Positions 56,306 to 64,000 of a stretch of DNA of 64,000 nt are shown here, piece after piece (position 1 is the stretch's first letter; each line of letters starts with the position of its first letter). The notes beneath the pieces were generated by a model. It was not told where the DNA came from, did not search any database, and saw only the letters and a program-made list of their open reading frames with translations. Position numbers and translations under genes: made by a program. The DNA comes from Streptomyces broussonetiae (GTDB lineage: Bacteria; Actinomycetota; Actinomycetes; Streptomycetales; Streptomycetaceae), in contig NZ_CP047020.1 in assembly GCF_009796285.1 (NCBI RefSeq), positions 8,060,001 to 8,124,000 of the forward strand, given 5' to 3'.

Positions 56306-56579
56306 CCCGGCCGCCGTCGTAGATGCAGATGTAGTGGTTCGGCATGAGGCGGTGGTTGCCGGAACGGATCTCCCGGTTCCCGGACGTGGTCATGTGTATC
56401 TGGAGGGTGCCGTCGATCGCACCCTTGATGGTGCCGAGGCCCTTGCAGAACGGGTTGGAGGCATGCATGACCATCCGGACGTCGACGTAGTTCCCGCCGG
56501 ATCCGAGCTTCTTGACGCTCATGTACTTGTCGCTCGCCGTCTTGGTGGCGACGAGCCTGTGGTCCGACTTGCGGTACAC
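56151..56579 (-). pseudogene. Truncated gene of unknown function facing the adenylating enzyme
   Basis: Codon use on the minus strand is strongly coding from about 56579 down to about 56270. The product has RMVMHASNPFCKGLGTIKGA, RLMPNHYICIYDGG and GVYTREALV segments. After that the frame reads antisense through the adenylating enzyme and loses meaning, so the natural C-terminus is missing. The N-terminus is uncertain: the same frame stays open upstream beyond the GTG at 56579. It faintly recalls secreted DUF3238-like proteins, at low confidence. The break coincides with the break in the opposing gene, indicating one deletion that removed both 3' ends. Confidence 0.5.
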
Positions 56580-56747
56580 ATGGCCGGCGTGGCGTTCGTG
56601 CTGCTGGCACTCCTTCTCGACGTGGCCGTCAGCACCGTCCGGGGAGGAGCGGAAGCCGCCCTGCTGTGGATCTGGGCGGTCTTCTCGGGATATGTGCCGT
56701 TCGTGTTCCTCCTCGGCCGGTACGCCTGGCGCAAGACCCTCCGCTGA
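56580..56747 (+). CDS. Possible 55-residue membrane peptide or gene fragment
   Basis: A plus-strand frame gives MAGVAFVLLALLLDVAV, a short loop, a second helix and a basic GRYAWRKTLR end. It resembles the last two helices of a membrane protein. No SD is present, and it lies next to other broken genes, so it is more likely a remnant than a complete gene. Confidence 0.3.
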   Translation: MAGVAFVLLALLLDVAVSTVRGGAEAALLWIWAVFSGYVPFVFLLGRYAWRKTLR

Positions 56748-56843
56748 CTCCCGCCGGGCGGGGCACGGCGCCCTGCCCGCCGTGCTCGGCGGGCCTGTCG
56801 GTCATCGAGTTCATCACGACTGCCGTCACCTGTGCTCAACCCC

Positions 56844-56873
56844 TTGACGGACGTCGCTCACGCGGTTTAACTC
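56844..56873 (+). promoter_or_regulatory. Candidate promoter of the second sugar ABC operon
   Basis: TTGACG (56844-56849) is followed after 17 bases by TTAACT (56867-56872). An AT-rich patch with TTTAA and AATTAA (56866-56887) overlaps and could be the binding site of a sugar-responsive regulator. No regulator gene is adjacent. Confidence 0.5.
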
Positions 56874-56979
56874 ACGTCGTAAATTAAGCCATGAGGAGCC
56901 TTCGGGAGTCGCGCTGACGCGGTGTCGGCTCCCGGGGCGGGCCTCGGAGTTCGACTCCCGGAAAGGGACACCAGGAGCC

Positions 56980-58296
56980 ATGCGCAGAATCCGAGCCGCG
57001 GCCACCGGCGCCGTCACCCTGTCTCTCGCCCTCGCGGCCACGGCCTGCGGCGGCGGTTCCGCGACCGGGGGCGGGTCGAACGACTCACCCAAGACACTGA
57101 CGTACTGGGCCTCCAACCAGGGCGCCAGCATCGCCGTCGACCAGCAGGTGCTGGGGCCCGAACTCACCAAGTTCCAGAAGCAGACCGGCATCAAGGTGAA
57201 GCTGGAGGTCGTGCCCTGGTCCGACCTGCTCAACCGGATCCTCACCGCCACCACCTCCGGCCAGGGCCCGGACGTGCTCAACATCGGCAACACCTGGAGC
57301 GCCTCGCTGCAGGCGACCGGCGCGCTGCTGCCGTGGGACGCGAAGAACCTCGCCAAGATCGGCGGCAAGGACCGGTTCGTCGACTCCGCGCTCGGCTCGA
57401 CCGGCGCGGCGGGCAAGGACCCGGCCGCGGTCCCGCTGTACTCGATGGCGTACGCCCTCTACTACAACAAGAAGATCTTCGCCGACGCCGGCATCGCGAG
57501 GCCCCCGGCCACCTGGGACGAACTGGTCGCCGACGGCAAGAAGATCCAGGCCAAGGGCAAGTCCGCGCTCGGGGCCGAGGGCGCGAGCCTGGCGGAGAAC
57601 ATCCACCACGTCTTCGTCTTCGCCAAACAGCACGGCGCCGACTTCTTCACCGCCGACGGCAAGCCGAACTTCACCGATCCCAAGGTCGTCGACGCGGTCA
57701 GGAGTTACGTCGACCTGATGGCCAAGGACAAGGTCATCCCGGCCGGCGACGCCGAGTACGCGCAGAACCAGTCCGTCAGCGACTTCGCCAAGGGCAAGCA
57801 GGCGATGCTGCTGTGGCAGTCGGCCGCCGCCAACCTCAAGTCCCAGGGCATGAGCGAGGACGCCTACGGCATCGCGCCCGTACCGGTGATCTCCGGCACC
57901 CCCGGCACCGGCACCCAGGTCAACTCGATGGTCGCCGGCATCAACCTCGCCGTCTTCAAGAACACCCACAACCTCGACGGCGCCACGCAGTTCGTGAAGT
58001 TCATGACCTCCGACGAGGAGCAGAAGATCCTCAACAAGGCCTACAGCTCCATCCCGCCGGTCAAGTCCGCCCAGGCGGATGCGGCGTTCGGCACCCCGGC
58101 CAACGCCGTACTCAAGAACACCCTCGCCACCTCCGCGGCGGCGCTGCCACAGGTCGCCTCCGAGTCGCAGTTCGAGACGGCGGTCGGTACGGCCGTCAAG
58201 GACCTGTTCGCGGATGCCGCCGCCGGGCGCGCGGTGACCACCGACTCGGTCAAGGCCGCGCTGGACAAGGCCCAGCAGCAGATGCCGGCGGCGTGA
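56980..58296 (+). CDS. Sugar ABC transporter solute-binding lipoprotein
   Basis: The protein has 438 residues; the lipobox LAATAC places the lipidated cysteine at residue 23, followed by a Gly/Ser tether. The remaining chain is a MalE-like family 1 binding protein (FQKQTGIKVKLEVVPWSDLL near the start). The stop overlaps the next permease start in a GTGA. The terminal gene of this operon encodes a GH1 beta-glucosidase, so a beta-glucoside or similar oligosaccharide is the likely ligand. Confidence 0.93.
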   Translation: MRRIRAAATGAVTLSLALAATACGGGSATGGGSNDSPKTLTYWASNQGASIAVDQQVLGPELTKFQKQTGIKVKLEVVPWSDLLNRILTATTSGQGPDVLNIGNTWSASLQATGALLPWDAKNLAKIGGKDRFVDSALGSTGAAGKDPAAVPLYSMAYALYYNKKIFADAGIARPPATWDELVADGKKIQAKGKSALGAEGASLAENIHHVFVFAKQHGADFFTADGKPNFTDPKVVDAVRSYVDLMAKDKVIPAGDAEYAQNQSVSDFAKGKQAMLLWQSAAANLKSQGMSEDAYGIAPVPVISGTPGTGTQVNSMVAGINLAVFKNTHNLDGATQFVKFMTSDEEQKILNKAYSSIPPVKSAQADAAFGTPANAVLKNTLATSAAALPQVASESQFETAVGTAVKDLFADAAAGRAVTTDSVKAALDKAQQQMPAA

Positions 58297-59291
58297 ACGA
58301 GACGATGACGACCACCGCCTTCAAGGATCCGGTGCGCGAGGCTTCCCCCGGTGCGGCGACGCGCGAGCGCCGCCGCACCGGGCGGATCCGCCGGGCCGGC
58401 CTGCCCTACCTGCTCCTCCTGCCCGCCCTCGTGCTCGAACTCCTGGTCCATCTGGTGCCGATGGTCATCGGCATCATCATGAGCTTCAAGGAACTGACCC
58501 AGTTCTACATCCGCGACTGGGGCACCGCGCCCTGGTCCGGTTTCAGCAACTACAAGGTGTCGGTGGACTTCAACGCGCCCGTCGGCAACGCGCTGTTGCA
58601 CTCCTTCTTCGTCACCGTCGGCTTCACCCTGCTGTCGGTCGGCCTGTGCTGGCTGATCGGCACCGCCGCCGCCGTCTTCATGCAGGACAGCTTCCGCGGC
58701 CGGGGTCTGCTGCGCGCCCTGTTCCTGGTGCCGTACGCGCTGCCCGTGTACGCGGCCGTCATCACCTGGGTGTTCATGTTCCAGCACGACAACGGCCTGG
58801 TGAACCACGTCCTGCACGACCAGCTCCACCTCACCGGCAAGCCCTCCTTCTGGCTGATCGGAGACAACAGCTTCTACGCGCTGCTGACGGTGTCGGTGTG
58901 GAAGGGCTGGCCGTTCGCCTTCCTCATCGTGATGGCCGGCCTGCAGAACATCCCGAGGGAGCTGTACGAGGCCGCCGCGCTGGACGGCGCCGGGACCTGG
59001 CAGCAGATCCGCCGTATCACCCTGCCCTCGCTGCGCCCGGTCAACCAGGTACTGGTCCTGGTGCTGTTCCTGTGGACGTTCAACGACTTCAACACGCCGT
59101 ACGTGCTGTTCGGCAGGTCCGCCCCGGACGCCGCCGACCTCATCTCGGTCCACATCTACCAGGCCTCGTTCGTCACCTGGAACTTCGGCACCGGCTCGGC
59201 GATGTCCGTCCTGCTGCTGCTGTTCCTGCTCGTCGTCACCGGCACCTACCTGCTCGTCACCTCGCGCGGACGGAGGGCCTCCGATGGCTAG
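58293..59291 (+). CDS. Sugar ABC transporter permease (MalF-like)
   Basis: The protein has 332 residues from the GTG at 58293, which overlaps the previous stop by 4 bases; an ATG at 58305 is also possible. Six membrane helices and the EAA loop YEAAALDGAGTWQQIRRI identify it. It overlaps the next permease gene by 8 bases, so all subunits are translationally coupled. Confidence 0.93.
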   Translation: MNETMTTTAFKDPVREASPGAATRERRRTGRIRRAGLPYLLLLPALVLELLVHLVPMVIGIIMSFKELTQFYIRDWGTAPWSGFSNYKVSVDFNAPVGNALLHSFFVTVGFTLLSVGLCWLIGTAAAVFMQDSFRGRGLLRALFLVPYALPVYAAVITWVFMFQHDNGLVNHVLHDQLHLTGKPSFWLIGDNSFYALLTVSVWKGWPFAFLIVMAGLQNIPRELYEAAALDGAGTWQQIRRITLPSLRPVNQVLVLVLFLWTFNDFNTPYVLFGRSAPDAADLISVHIYQASFVTWNFGTGSAMSVLLLLFLLVVTGTYLLVTSRGRRASDG

Positions 59292-60144
59292 CACCGACTC
59301 GCCCATGGCGCCGTCGCGTTCGTTCACCTGGTCGCGGCGGATCTTCCTCACCCTGCTCACCGGTTTCGTACTGATCCCGGTGTACGTGATGATCTCCAGC
59401 TCGCTGAAGCCGCTCGCGGACGTCACCGGCAAGTTCCGCTGGCTGCCCAGCGGGCTGACCATCCGGCCGTACATCGACATCTGGTCGACGGTCCCGCTCG
59501 CCCGCTACTTCGTGAACTCGCTGATCGTGGCGGGCGCGGCGACCGTCTGCTCGGTGGTCATCGCGGTCTTCGCCGCCTATGCCGTCAGCCGCTACGAATT
59601 CCGCGGCAAGCGCGTGTTCACGGTGACCGTGCTGTCGACGCAGATGTTCCCGGGCATCCTCTTCCTGCTTCCGCTGTTCCTGCTCTACGTCAACATCGGC
59701 AACGCCACCGGCATCGCCCTGTTCGGTTCCCGCGGCGGGCTGATCCTCACCTACCTCACCTTCTCGCTGCCGTTCTCCATCTGGATGCTGATCGGCTACT
59801 TCGACTCGGTGCCGCGCGACCTGGACGAGGCGGCGCTGGTGGACGGCTGCGGCCCGCTCGGCGCGCTGCTCAGGATCGTCGTACCGGCCGCGATCCCCGG
59901 CATCGTCGCGGTCGCCGTCTACGCCTTCATGACCGCGTGGGGCGAGGTGCTCTTCGCGTCCGTGATGACCAACGACACCACCCGCACCCTGGCCGTCGGC
60001 CTCCAGGGCTACTCCACCCTCAACAACGTCTACTGGAACCAGATCATGGCCGCCTCGCTGGTCGTCAGCGTGCCCGTGGTGGCCGGGTTCCTGCTGCTGC
60101 AGCGCTATCTCGTCGCCGGGCTGACGGCAGGTGCCGTCAAGTGA
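59284..60144 (+). CDS. Sugar ABC transporter permease (MalG-like)
   Basis: The protein has 286 residues with six membrane helices and the EAA loop LDEAALVDGCGPLGALLRIV. The C-terminus ends TAGAVK, as in MalG relatives. It forms the channel with the preceding permease. As in the 29968-33185 operon, the ATPase must come from elsewhere. Confidence 0.93.
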   Translation: MASTDSPMAPSRSFTWSRRIFLTLLTGFVLIPVYVMISSSLKPLADVTGKFRWLPSGLTIRPYIDIWSTVPLARYFVNSLIVAGAATVCSVVIAVFAAYAVSRYEFRGKRVFTVTVLSTQMFPGILFLLPLFLLYVNIGNATGIALFGSRGGLILTYLTFSLPFSIWMLIGYFDSVPRDLDEAALVDGCGPLGALLRIVVPAAIPGIVAVAVYAFMTAWGEVLFASVMTNDTTRTLAVGLQGYSTLNNVYWNQIMAASLVVSVPVVAGFLLLQRYLVAGLTAGAVK

Positions 60145-60173
60145 CCAACACCCCGCATTCCGAAGGGACTTCC

Positions 60174-61538
60174 GTGTCCGAACGCATCGACCTCGCCGCC
60201 TTCCCGCACGACTTCCTGTGGGGTACGGCCACAGCGGCGTACCAGATCGAGGGGGCCGTTGCCGAGGACGGCCGTGCGCCCTCGATCTGGGACACGTTCT
60301 CGCACATCCCGGGGAAGACCGCGAACGGCGACACCGGTGACGTCGCCTGCGACCATTACCACCGCTGGCGCGAGGACATCGCCCTGATGCGGCAACTCGG
60401 CGTCGACGCCTACCGGTTGTCCGTGGCCTGGCCACGCGTGCTGCCCGCGGGCACCGGGCCGGTCAACCCCAAGGGTCTCGCGTTCTACGACGAGTTGGTG
60501 GACGGCCTGCTGGAGGCGGGCATCACCCCCTCGGTCACGCTCTACCACTGGGACCTGCCGCAGGCGCTGCAGGACCGGGGCGGCTGGCCGGAGCGGGACA
60601 CCGCCTTCGCGCTCGCCGAATACGCCTCGGCCGTCGCCGCCCGCCTCGGGGACCGGGTGAAGCTGTGGGCGACCCTCAACGAGCCGTCCTGCTCGGCCTG
60701 GATCGGCCACCTCGAGGGCAAGATGGCGCCCGGCTGGACCGATCCGGCTGCCGCCGTGCGCGCCTCCTACCACCTGCTCCTCGGCCACGGCCTGGCCGCG
60801 CAGGCGGTACGCGCCGCCGCCCCCGGCGCCCAGGTCGGCATCGTCAACAACCTTTCCACCGTGTATCCGGCCACCGACCGCCCCGAGGACGTCGAGGCGG
60901 CCCGCCGCCAGGACGGCCACGTCAACCGCTGGTGGCTCGACCCGGTGCACGGCCGCGGCTTCCCCGCCGACATGGTGGAGACATACGGCGTCGAACTCCC
61001 CGTCCAGACAGGTGACTTGGACACGATCGCGACGGACCTGGACTGGCTCGGCCTGAACTACTACTTCCCGGCCTACGTCGCCGACGCCCCCGACGGCCCG
61101 CCGCCGTACGTGCGTGCCGTGCGCCGTGAGGGCGTCCCGCGTACCGGCATGGACTGGGAGATCGACGCGAGCGGCATCGAGACCCTGCTGCTGAGGCTCA
61201 CCGAGGAGTACGGCGCCCGGAAGATCTACGTCACCGAGAACGGCTCGGCCTTCGAAGACGTGGTCCGCCCCGACGGCAGCGTGGACGACCCCGAGCGCCA
61301 GGAGTATCTGGAGCGGCACCTCGCCGCCTGCGCCTCCGCCGCCCGCAAGGGGGCCCCGCTCGCCGGCTACTTCGCCTGGTCGCTGCTGGACAACTTCGAG
61401 TGGGCGTACGGCTACGCCAAGCGCTTCGGCCTGATTCACGTCGACTACCGCACCCAGGTGCGCACCATCAAGGGCAGCGGCCACCGGTACGCGGACATCG
61501 TCCGTGTCCACCGCGGCCGGGGCCGCCGGGCCGCCTGA
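60174..61538 (+). CDS. GH1 beta-glucosidase
   Basis: The protein has 454 residues and is cytoplasmic (no signal). I chose the GTG at 60174, 6 bases after AAGGGA, which gives the standard short GH1 N-terminus before FPHDFLWGTATAAYQIEG; a GTG at 60141 overlapping the permease stop would add 11 residues. Catalytic residues are E170 in TLNEP (acid/base) and E355 in VTENGSA (nucleophile). The WSLLDNFEWAYGY sugar-binding loop is intact. It hydrolyses imported cellobiose-like or other beta-glycosides to monosaccharides, completing the operon. A strong terminator follows. Confidence 0.95.
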   Translation: MSERIDLAAFPHDFLWGTATAAYQIEGAVAEDGRAPSIWDTFSHIPGKTANGDTGDVACDHYHRWREDIALMRQLGVDAYRLSVAWPRVLPAGTGPVNPKGLAFYDELVDGLLEAGITPSVTLYHWDLPQALQDRGGWPERDTAFALAEYASAVAARLGDRVKLWATLNEPSCSAWIGHLEGKMAPGWTDPAAAVRASYHLLLGHGLAAQAVRAAAPGAQVGIVNNLSTVYPATDRPEDVEAARRQDGHVNRWWLDPVHGRGFPADMVETYGVELPVQTGDLDTIATDLDWLGLNYYFPAYVADAPDGPPPYVRAVRREGVPRTGMDWEIDASGIETLLLRLTEEYGARKIYVTENGSAFEDVVRPDGSVDDPERQEYLERHLAACASAARKGAPLAGYFAWSLLDNFEWAYGYAKRFGLIHVDYRTQVRTIKGSGHRYADIVRVHRGRGRRAA

Positions 61539-61549
61539 CCCGGGGCCGG

Positions 61550-61585
61550 CCGGTGGGCACGGGAAGGGAGACCCGTGCCCACCGG
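61550..61585 (+). terminator. Terminator after the GH1 gene
   Basis: A perfect 14-bp stem (61550-61563 with 61572-61585) with an 8-base loop closes the operon 11 bases after the stop. Confidence 0.85.
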
Positions 61586-61608
61586 TCTCCCGGCCACACC
61601 GCGCATGT

Positions 61609-61632
61609 CGAATGTCATGTATGCGACATTCG
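61609..61632. promoter_or_regulatory. Palindromic candidate operator
   Basis: CGAATGTC (61609-61616) and GACATTCG (61625-61632) are perfect inverted arms around an 8-base spacer, in a locally AT-rich patch that could include promoter elements. It lies 54 bases before a strong SD, so it looks like a regulated promoter. Confidence 0.55.
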
Positions 61633-61685
61633 CACGCCCGGGACGGAGAGCGGCACGTGCGCCTCCGCCCCGCAAGGAGAACCGC

Positions 61686-62054
61686 ATGCCGTCCCCTCGC
61701 GTCCCGTGCACCCTGCTCGCCGCCTTCACCACCACGGCCCTGCCGGCCACCGGCCCGCCGTGACGGCGGCGGGAGCCGTACGACGTGCCGAACGCCCCGC
61801 GAGGAACCGGGAGCCTGCCGCCCCGTGACCGCCCCGTCCCCGTTGCGGGCACGGGCAGGGACCGTTCGTGGCGGGCCGGGCCCTCGCCGACCGGTACGGC
61901 GTACGGCGAAGCCCTGGCGGAGCCGGGGCGGCTGGGGCTTCCCACCGACGCCCCGGCCTTCGCCGCGGGCCTGCTCGAACTCGTCGGCACCACGGCGACG
62001 GGCGCCCTGCCGACGGCGGGGCCGGTGCCGTCCGGGGCGCGGCACGGCACCTGA
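61686..62054 (+). pseudogene. Broken small exported-protein gene with in-frame TGA
   Basis: AAGGAG stands 6 bases before the ATG at 61686. The first 25 codons encode a signal-peptide-like MPSPRVPCTLLAAFTTTALP, then an in-frame TGA (61761-61763) ends it. The same frame then continues open to 62054, with a possible restart GTG at 61785 behind GGGAG; its product (89 residues) has AFAAGLLELVGTTATG but no domain I know. The intact expression signals suggest a former secreted protein that has decayed. The rest of 61586-62105 holds only the terminator and operator listed separately. Confidence 0.4.
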
Positions 62055-62105
62055 ACACCACACCCCTGCCCCACGTATCCCCTCACCGTGGGAGACTCCC
62101 TCTCC

Positions 62106-62720
62106 ATGAGCGCGTCCCCGGCGGTGAGAGGTCTGCGGGCCGCGGTGTTCGCCGCGGTGTGCGTGCTGCTCGCCGCGGCCGGGCACGGGCTCGCCATGGG
62201 CGACATGCCACCGCTGTGGGCGGACGCGGCGGGCTTCCTCGGCGTGTTCGCGCTCGGCTGGGTCCTCGGCAGACGGGAGCGGTCGCTCGCCGGGATCGGC
62301 GCCGCCATGCTGCTCACCCAGGCCGCCCTGCACGCCGGCTTCGACGCCGCCCACCGCACCACAGGGCGTGTCACCACGTCCGGCCACGGTATGGCCGCGG
62401 TGCATGCCCACGACATGGCCGCGATGCACGTCCACCCGGGGGCCCCGCATCTCACCGCGCACGCCACTGCCACCCACTTTCTCGCCGCACTGGCCGCCTC
62501 CTGGTGGCTACGGCGCGGCGAGGCCGCCCTGTGGTCGCTGCTGCGCCGCACCGCCACGCTCGTCCCCGGCCTCGCCGCCTGGTGGCACGGCGCCCCGCTG
62601 CCCGCTCCCGCCCCGCGCCCCGTACGCGTCCCGGCCGACCCCGCACCACCCCGCCGGACCCCGCTGCGGCACGCGGTCGGCCGGCGCGGCCCCCCGCACC
62701 CGGTCCCGTACTCGATCTGA
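62106..62720 (+). CDS. His/Met-containing membrane protein beside ycnI
   Basis: The protein has 204 residues from the ATG at 62106; GGGAGA lies 10 bases upstream. Three or four membrane helices occupy residues about 10-150. Between them is a loop with repeated His and Met (HGMAAVHAHDMAAMHVHPG), typical of copper-handling segments. The C-terminal 40 residues are Pro/Arg-rich. It precedes a YcnI gene by 58 bases in the same direction, so copper trafficking is likely, for example passing Cu between the outer face and a chaperone. Confidence 0.75.
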   Translation: MSASPAVRGLRAAVFAAVCVLLAAAGHGLAMGDMPPLWADAAGFLGVFALGWVLGRRERSLAGIGAAMLLTQAALHAGFDAAHRTTGRVTTSGHGMAAVHAHDMAAMHVHPGAPHLTAHATATHFLAALAASWWLRRGEAALWSLLRRTATLVPGLAAWWHGAPLPAPAPRPVRVPADPAPPRRTPLRHAVGRRGPPHPVPYSI

Positions 62721-62778
62721 CCCGGATGCTCCACACCTCTCGTACCACCACACCTCTCGTACGGAGACCGACTCACCC

Positions 62779-63489
62779 ATGTCCGCAGCACACCCGGCCC
62801 TGCGCCGCGCCGCGACCGTCACCGCCGGCGCCGCCGCCACCGTCCTGCTCACCGCCGGTGCCGCGTTCGCGCACGTCACCGTCCACCCCGACAGCTACGC
62901 CAAGGGCGCCACCGACGGCGTCCTGACCTTCCGCGTCCCCAATGAGGAGGACAACGCCACCACCACCAAGGTCGAGGTCTTCCTGCCCACCGACCACCCC
63001 GTCCTCGGCGTGCTGGTCCACCCGCAGGACGGCTGGAGCGCCAAGGTCACCACCACCAAGCTCAAGACGCCGGTCAAGACCGACGACGGCACCATCACCG
63101 AGGCCGCCTCCGAGATCACGTTCACGGGCGGGAAGATCGGCGCCGGACAGTACGAGGACTTCAACGTCGCCTTCGGCCAACTGCCCGACGACACCGGACA
63201 GTTGGCCTTCAAGACGCTCCAGACCTACTCCGACGGCAAGATCGTCCGCTGGATCGAGGAGCCCACCGGCGCCGACGAGCCGGAGAACCCGGCCCCGGTG
63301 CTCAAGCTGACCGCCGGTGACGCGAGCGCCGCCCCGGCCCCTGCCAAGAGCGCCGCCGCCACCGCCCAGGCGTCCGGCTCCAGCGACTCCACGGCCCGCG
63401 GGCTCGGCATCGCCGGCCTGGTCGTCGGCGTCCTCGGCCTCGCGGCGGCCGCCTTCGCGCTCGTCCGGAGCCGCAAGCCGCAGTCGTAG
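62779..63489 (+). CDS. ycnI: YcnI-family copper-binding protein
   Basis: The protein has 236 residues. After a signal peptide (about 1-31) the mature protein should begin with His32 (AFA/HVTVHPDSY); YcnI (DUF1775) proteins bind Cu(II) through an N-terminal histidine brace. The domain continues with FRVPNEEDNATTTKVEVFLP, a conserved GWSAKV tryptophan and a YEDFNVAFG segment, as in the family. A linker rich in Ala and Ser and a C-terminal membrane helix (about 210-230) anchor it to the outer face of the cell membrane. Often ycnI sits beside CopCD-type genes; here the neighbour is a His/Met-rich membrane protein. Confidence 0.92.
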   Translation: MSAAHPALRRAATVTAGAAATVLLTAGAAFAHVTVHPDSYAKGATDGVLTFRVPNEEDNATTTKVEVFLPTDHPVLGVLVHPQDGWSAKVTTTKLKTPVKTDDGTITEAASEITFTGGKIGAGQYEDFNVAFGQLPDDTGQLAFKTLQTYSDGKIVRWIEEPTGADEPENPAPVLKLTAGDASAAPAPAKSAAATAQASGSSDSTARGLGIAGLVVGVLGLAAAAFALVRSRKPQS

Positions 63490-63501
63490 ATCACATGCAG
63501 G

Positions 63502-63541
63502 GGGAAGGGCCCGGACCGGCATCCCGGTCCGGGCCCTTCCC
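63502..63541. terminator. Bidirectional terminator
   Basis: A perfect 18-bp stem (63502-63519 with 63524-63541) and 4-base loop lie between the convergent ycnI and phosphatidyltransferase genes. Confidence 0.9.
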
Positions 63542-63557
63542 TCTGGCGGCGGTTCGC

Positions 63558-64000
63558 TCAGCGTGCCGCCAGTTCCAGGACCGGCGCCTCGGTCGGGACC
63601 TGCGCCGACGTCCGCGACGCACGCCACAGCCAGCGCACGTCGCGGCCGAAGGACCACACCAGGGAGCCCAGCGCCAGCAGCACGATCGCGAGGTTCGCCG
63701 GGCGCGGCAGCAGCTCGGCGCCCGCCAGGAGCAGGGCGATGCCCTGCACCGCGGCCACCGTCTTGCGGGCGAAGGACGGCGGCAACGGGGCGTTCAGCCA
63801 CGGGGCGAGGCGGGCGGCGGCGACGAACGCGTAGCGCATCGCGCCGATCAGCAGCACCCACGGACCCAGCTGCATGGCGACGTAGACGCTCAGCACCAGG
63901 ATCAGGAACGCGTCGACCTCCATGTCGAAACGCGCGCCGAGAGCCGTCGACGTACCCGTGCGGCGGGCCACCTTGCCGTCCACGCCGTCCAGCAGCAGGG
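63558..64000 (-). CDS. CDP-alcohol phosphatidyltransferase family protein (5' end outside window)
   Basis: The C-terminal 147 residues are visible; the frame stays open to the window end. The catalytic signature begins DGKVARRTG and continues to RFDMEVDAF, fitting D-G-x2-A-R-x8-G-x3-D-x3-D, the metal and CDP-alcohol site. Three or four membrane helices follow. It transfers a phosphatidyl-type group from a CDP-alcohol to a second alcohol in phospholipid synthesis. The acceptor cannot be determined from this part. Confidence 0.9.
   Translation of the reverse strand, partial: LLLDGVDGKVARRTGTSTALGARFDMEVDAFLILVLSVYVAMQLGPWVLLIGAMRYAFVAAARLAPWLNAPLPPSFARKTVAAVQGIALLLAGAELLPRPANLAIVLLALGSLVWSFGRDVRWLWRASRTSAQVPTEAPVLELAAR

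Noticed and set aside
56885..56976. A tRNA-like stretch with a GGAGTTCGACTCCC arm and a GACACCA end.
   Set aside because: The T-arm loop is only five bases, no matching acceptor strand or anticodon arm is found upstream, and it lies in the leader of the ABC operon.

Overview
The window looks like chromosomal DNA of a Streptomyces or a close relative. GC is very high, with strong G/C preference at third codon positions. Many genes start with GTG or TTG behind GGAGG-type Shine-Dalgarno (SD) sites, 4-nt ATGA/GTGA overlaps are common, and the proteome is rich in secreted multidomain hydrolases, sugar ABC transporters that lack their own ATPase, and ECF-sigma/anti-sigma and HATPase regulators. I saw no rRNA, tRNA, CRISPR array, intact insertion sequence or prophage. 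Both ends cut genes: a PASTA Ser/Thr kinase on the left and a CDP-alcohol phosphatidyltransferase on the right.

Layout. 1-7458: kinase, secreted CocE/NonD hydrolase, pntA-pntB transhydrogenase, L,D-transpeptidase. 7672-13881: truncated ROK regulator, large GH3 enzyme, Na+/H+ antiporter. 14083-17987: a metallophosphoesterase/cupredoxin operon divergent from an ECF sigma and its zinc-type anti-sigma factor, then a small HATPase. 18135-21106: a coupled pair, a PobA-like flavin hydroxylase and an O-methyltransferase with an unrecognised N-terminal half. 21354-34813: a probable alpha-1,3-glucan (or related alpha-glucan) utilisation locus with two GH87-like secreted beta-helix enzymes, a LacI regulator, an ABC uptake system and an intracellular GH13 alpha-glucosidase. 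35072-39300: zinc alcohol dehydrogenase, an amidohydrolase/SDR pair divergent from a tandem Lrp/AsnC regulator, and a 37-residue protein with its own SD and terminator. 39418-46133: class IV aminotransferase, FUSC membrane protein, DUF1345 protein, SRPBCC protein, FdhF/YdeP-type molybdopterin oxidoreductase. 46822-50110: an ImmA/IrrE-like metallopeptidase, an MAB_1171c-type membrane protein and a NUDIX hydrolase, facing a double-HTH XRE regulator. 50649-53996: a secreted GH92 mannosidase. 54224-56747: decayed DNA, including an adenylating enzyme that has lost its C-terminal domain and collides tail-to-tail with another truncated gene. 56980-61538: a second sugar ABC operon ending in a GH1 beta-glucosidase. 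61600-63489: a decayed leader and a YcnI copper module.

How the genes work together. The main theme is polysaccharide scavenging. Extracellular GH87-like, GH92 and GH3 enzymes could attack alpha-1,3-glucan, mannan and beta-linked oligosaccharides, a combination that fits fungal cell walls. Lipoprotein-dependent ABC importers would bring in the oligosaccharides, and cytoplasmic GH13 and GH1 enzymes would finish them. Neither transporter operon encodes an ATPase, so a shared MsiK-type ATPase elsewhere is likely. An 18-bp near-palindrome occurs upstream of both the second GH87-like gene and the first ABC operon, on either side of the LacI gene, and is my best candidate operator. The GH3 and GH92 enzymes, 40 kb apart, carry the same C-terminal accessory domain.
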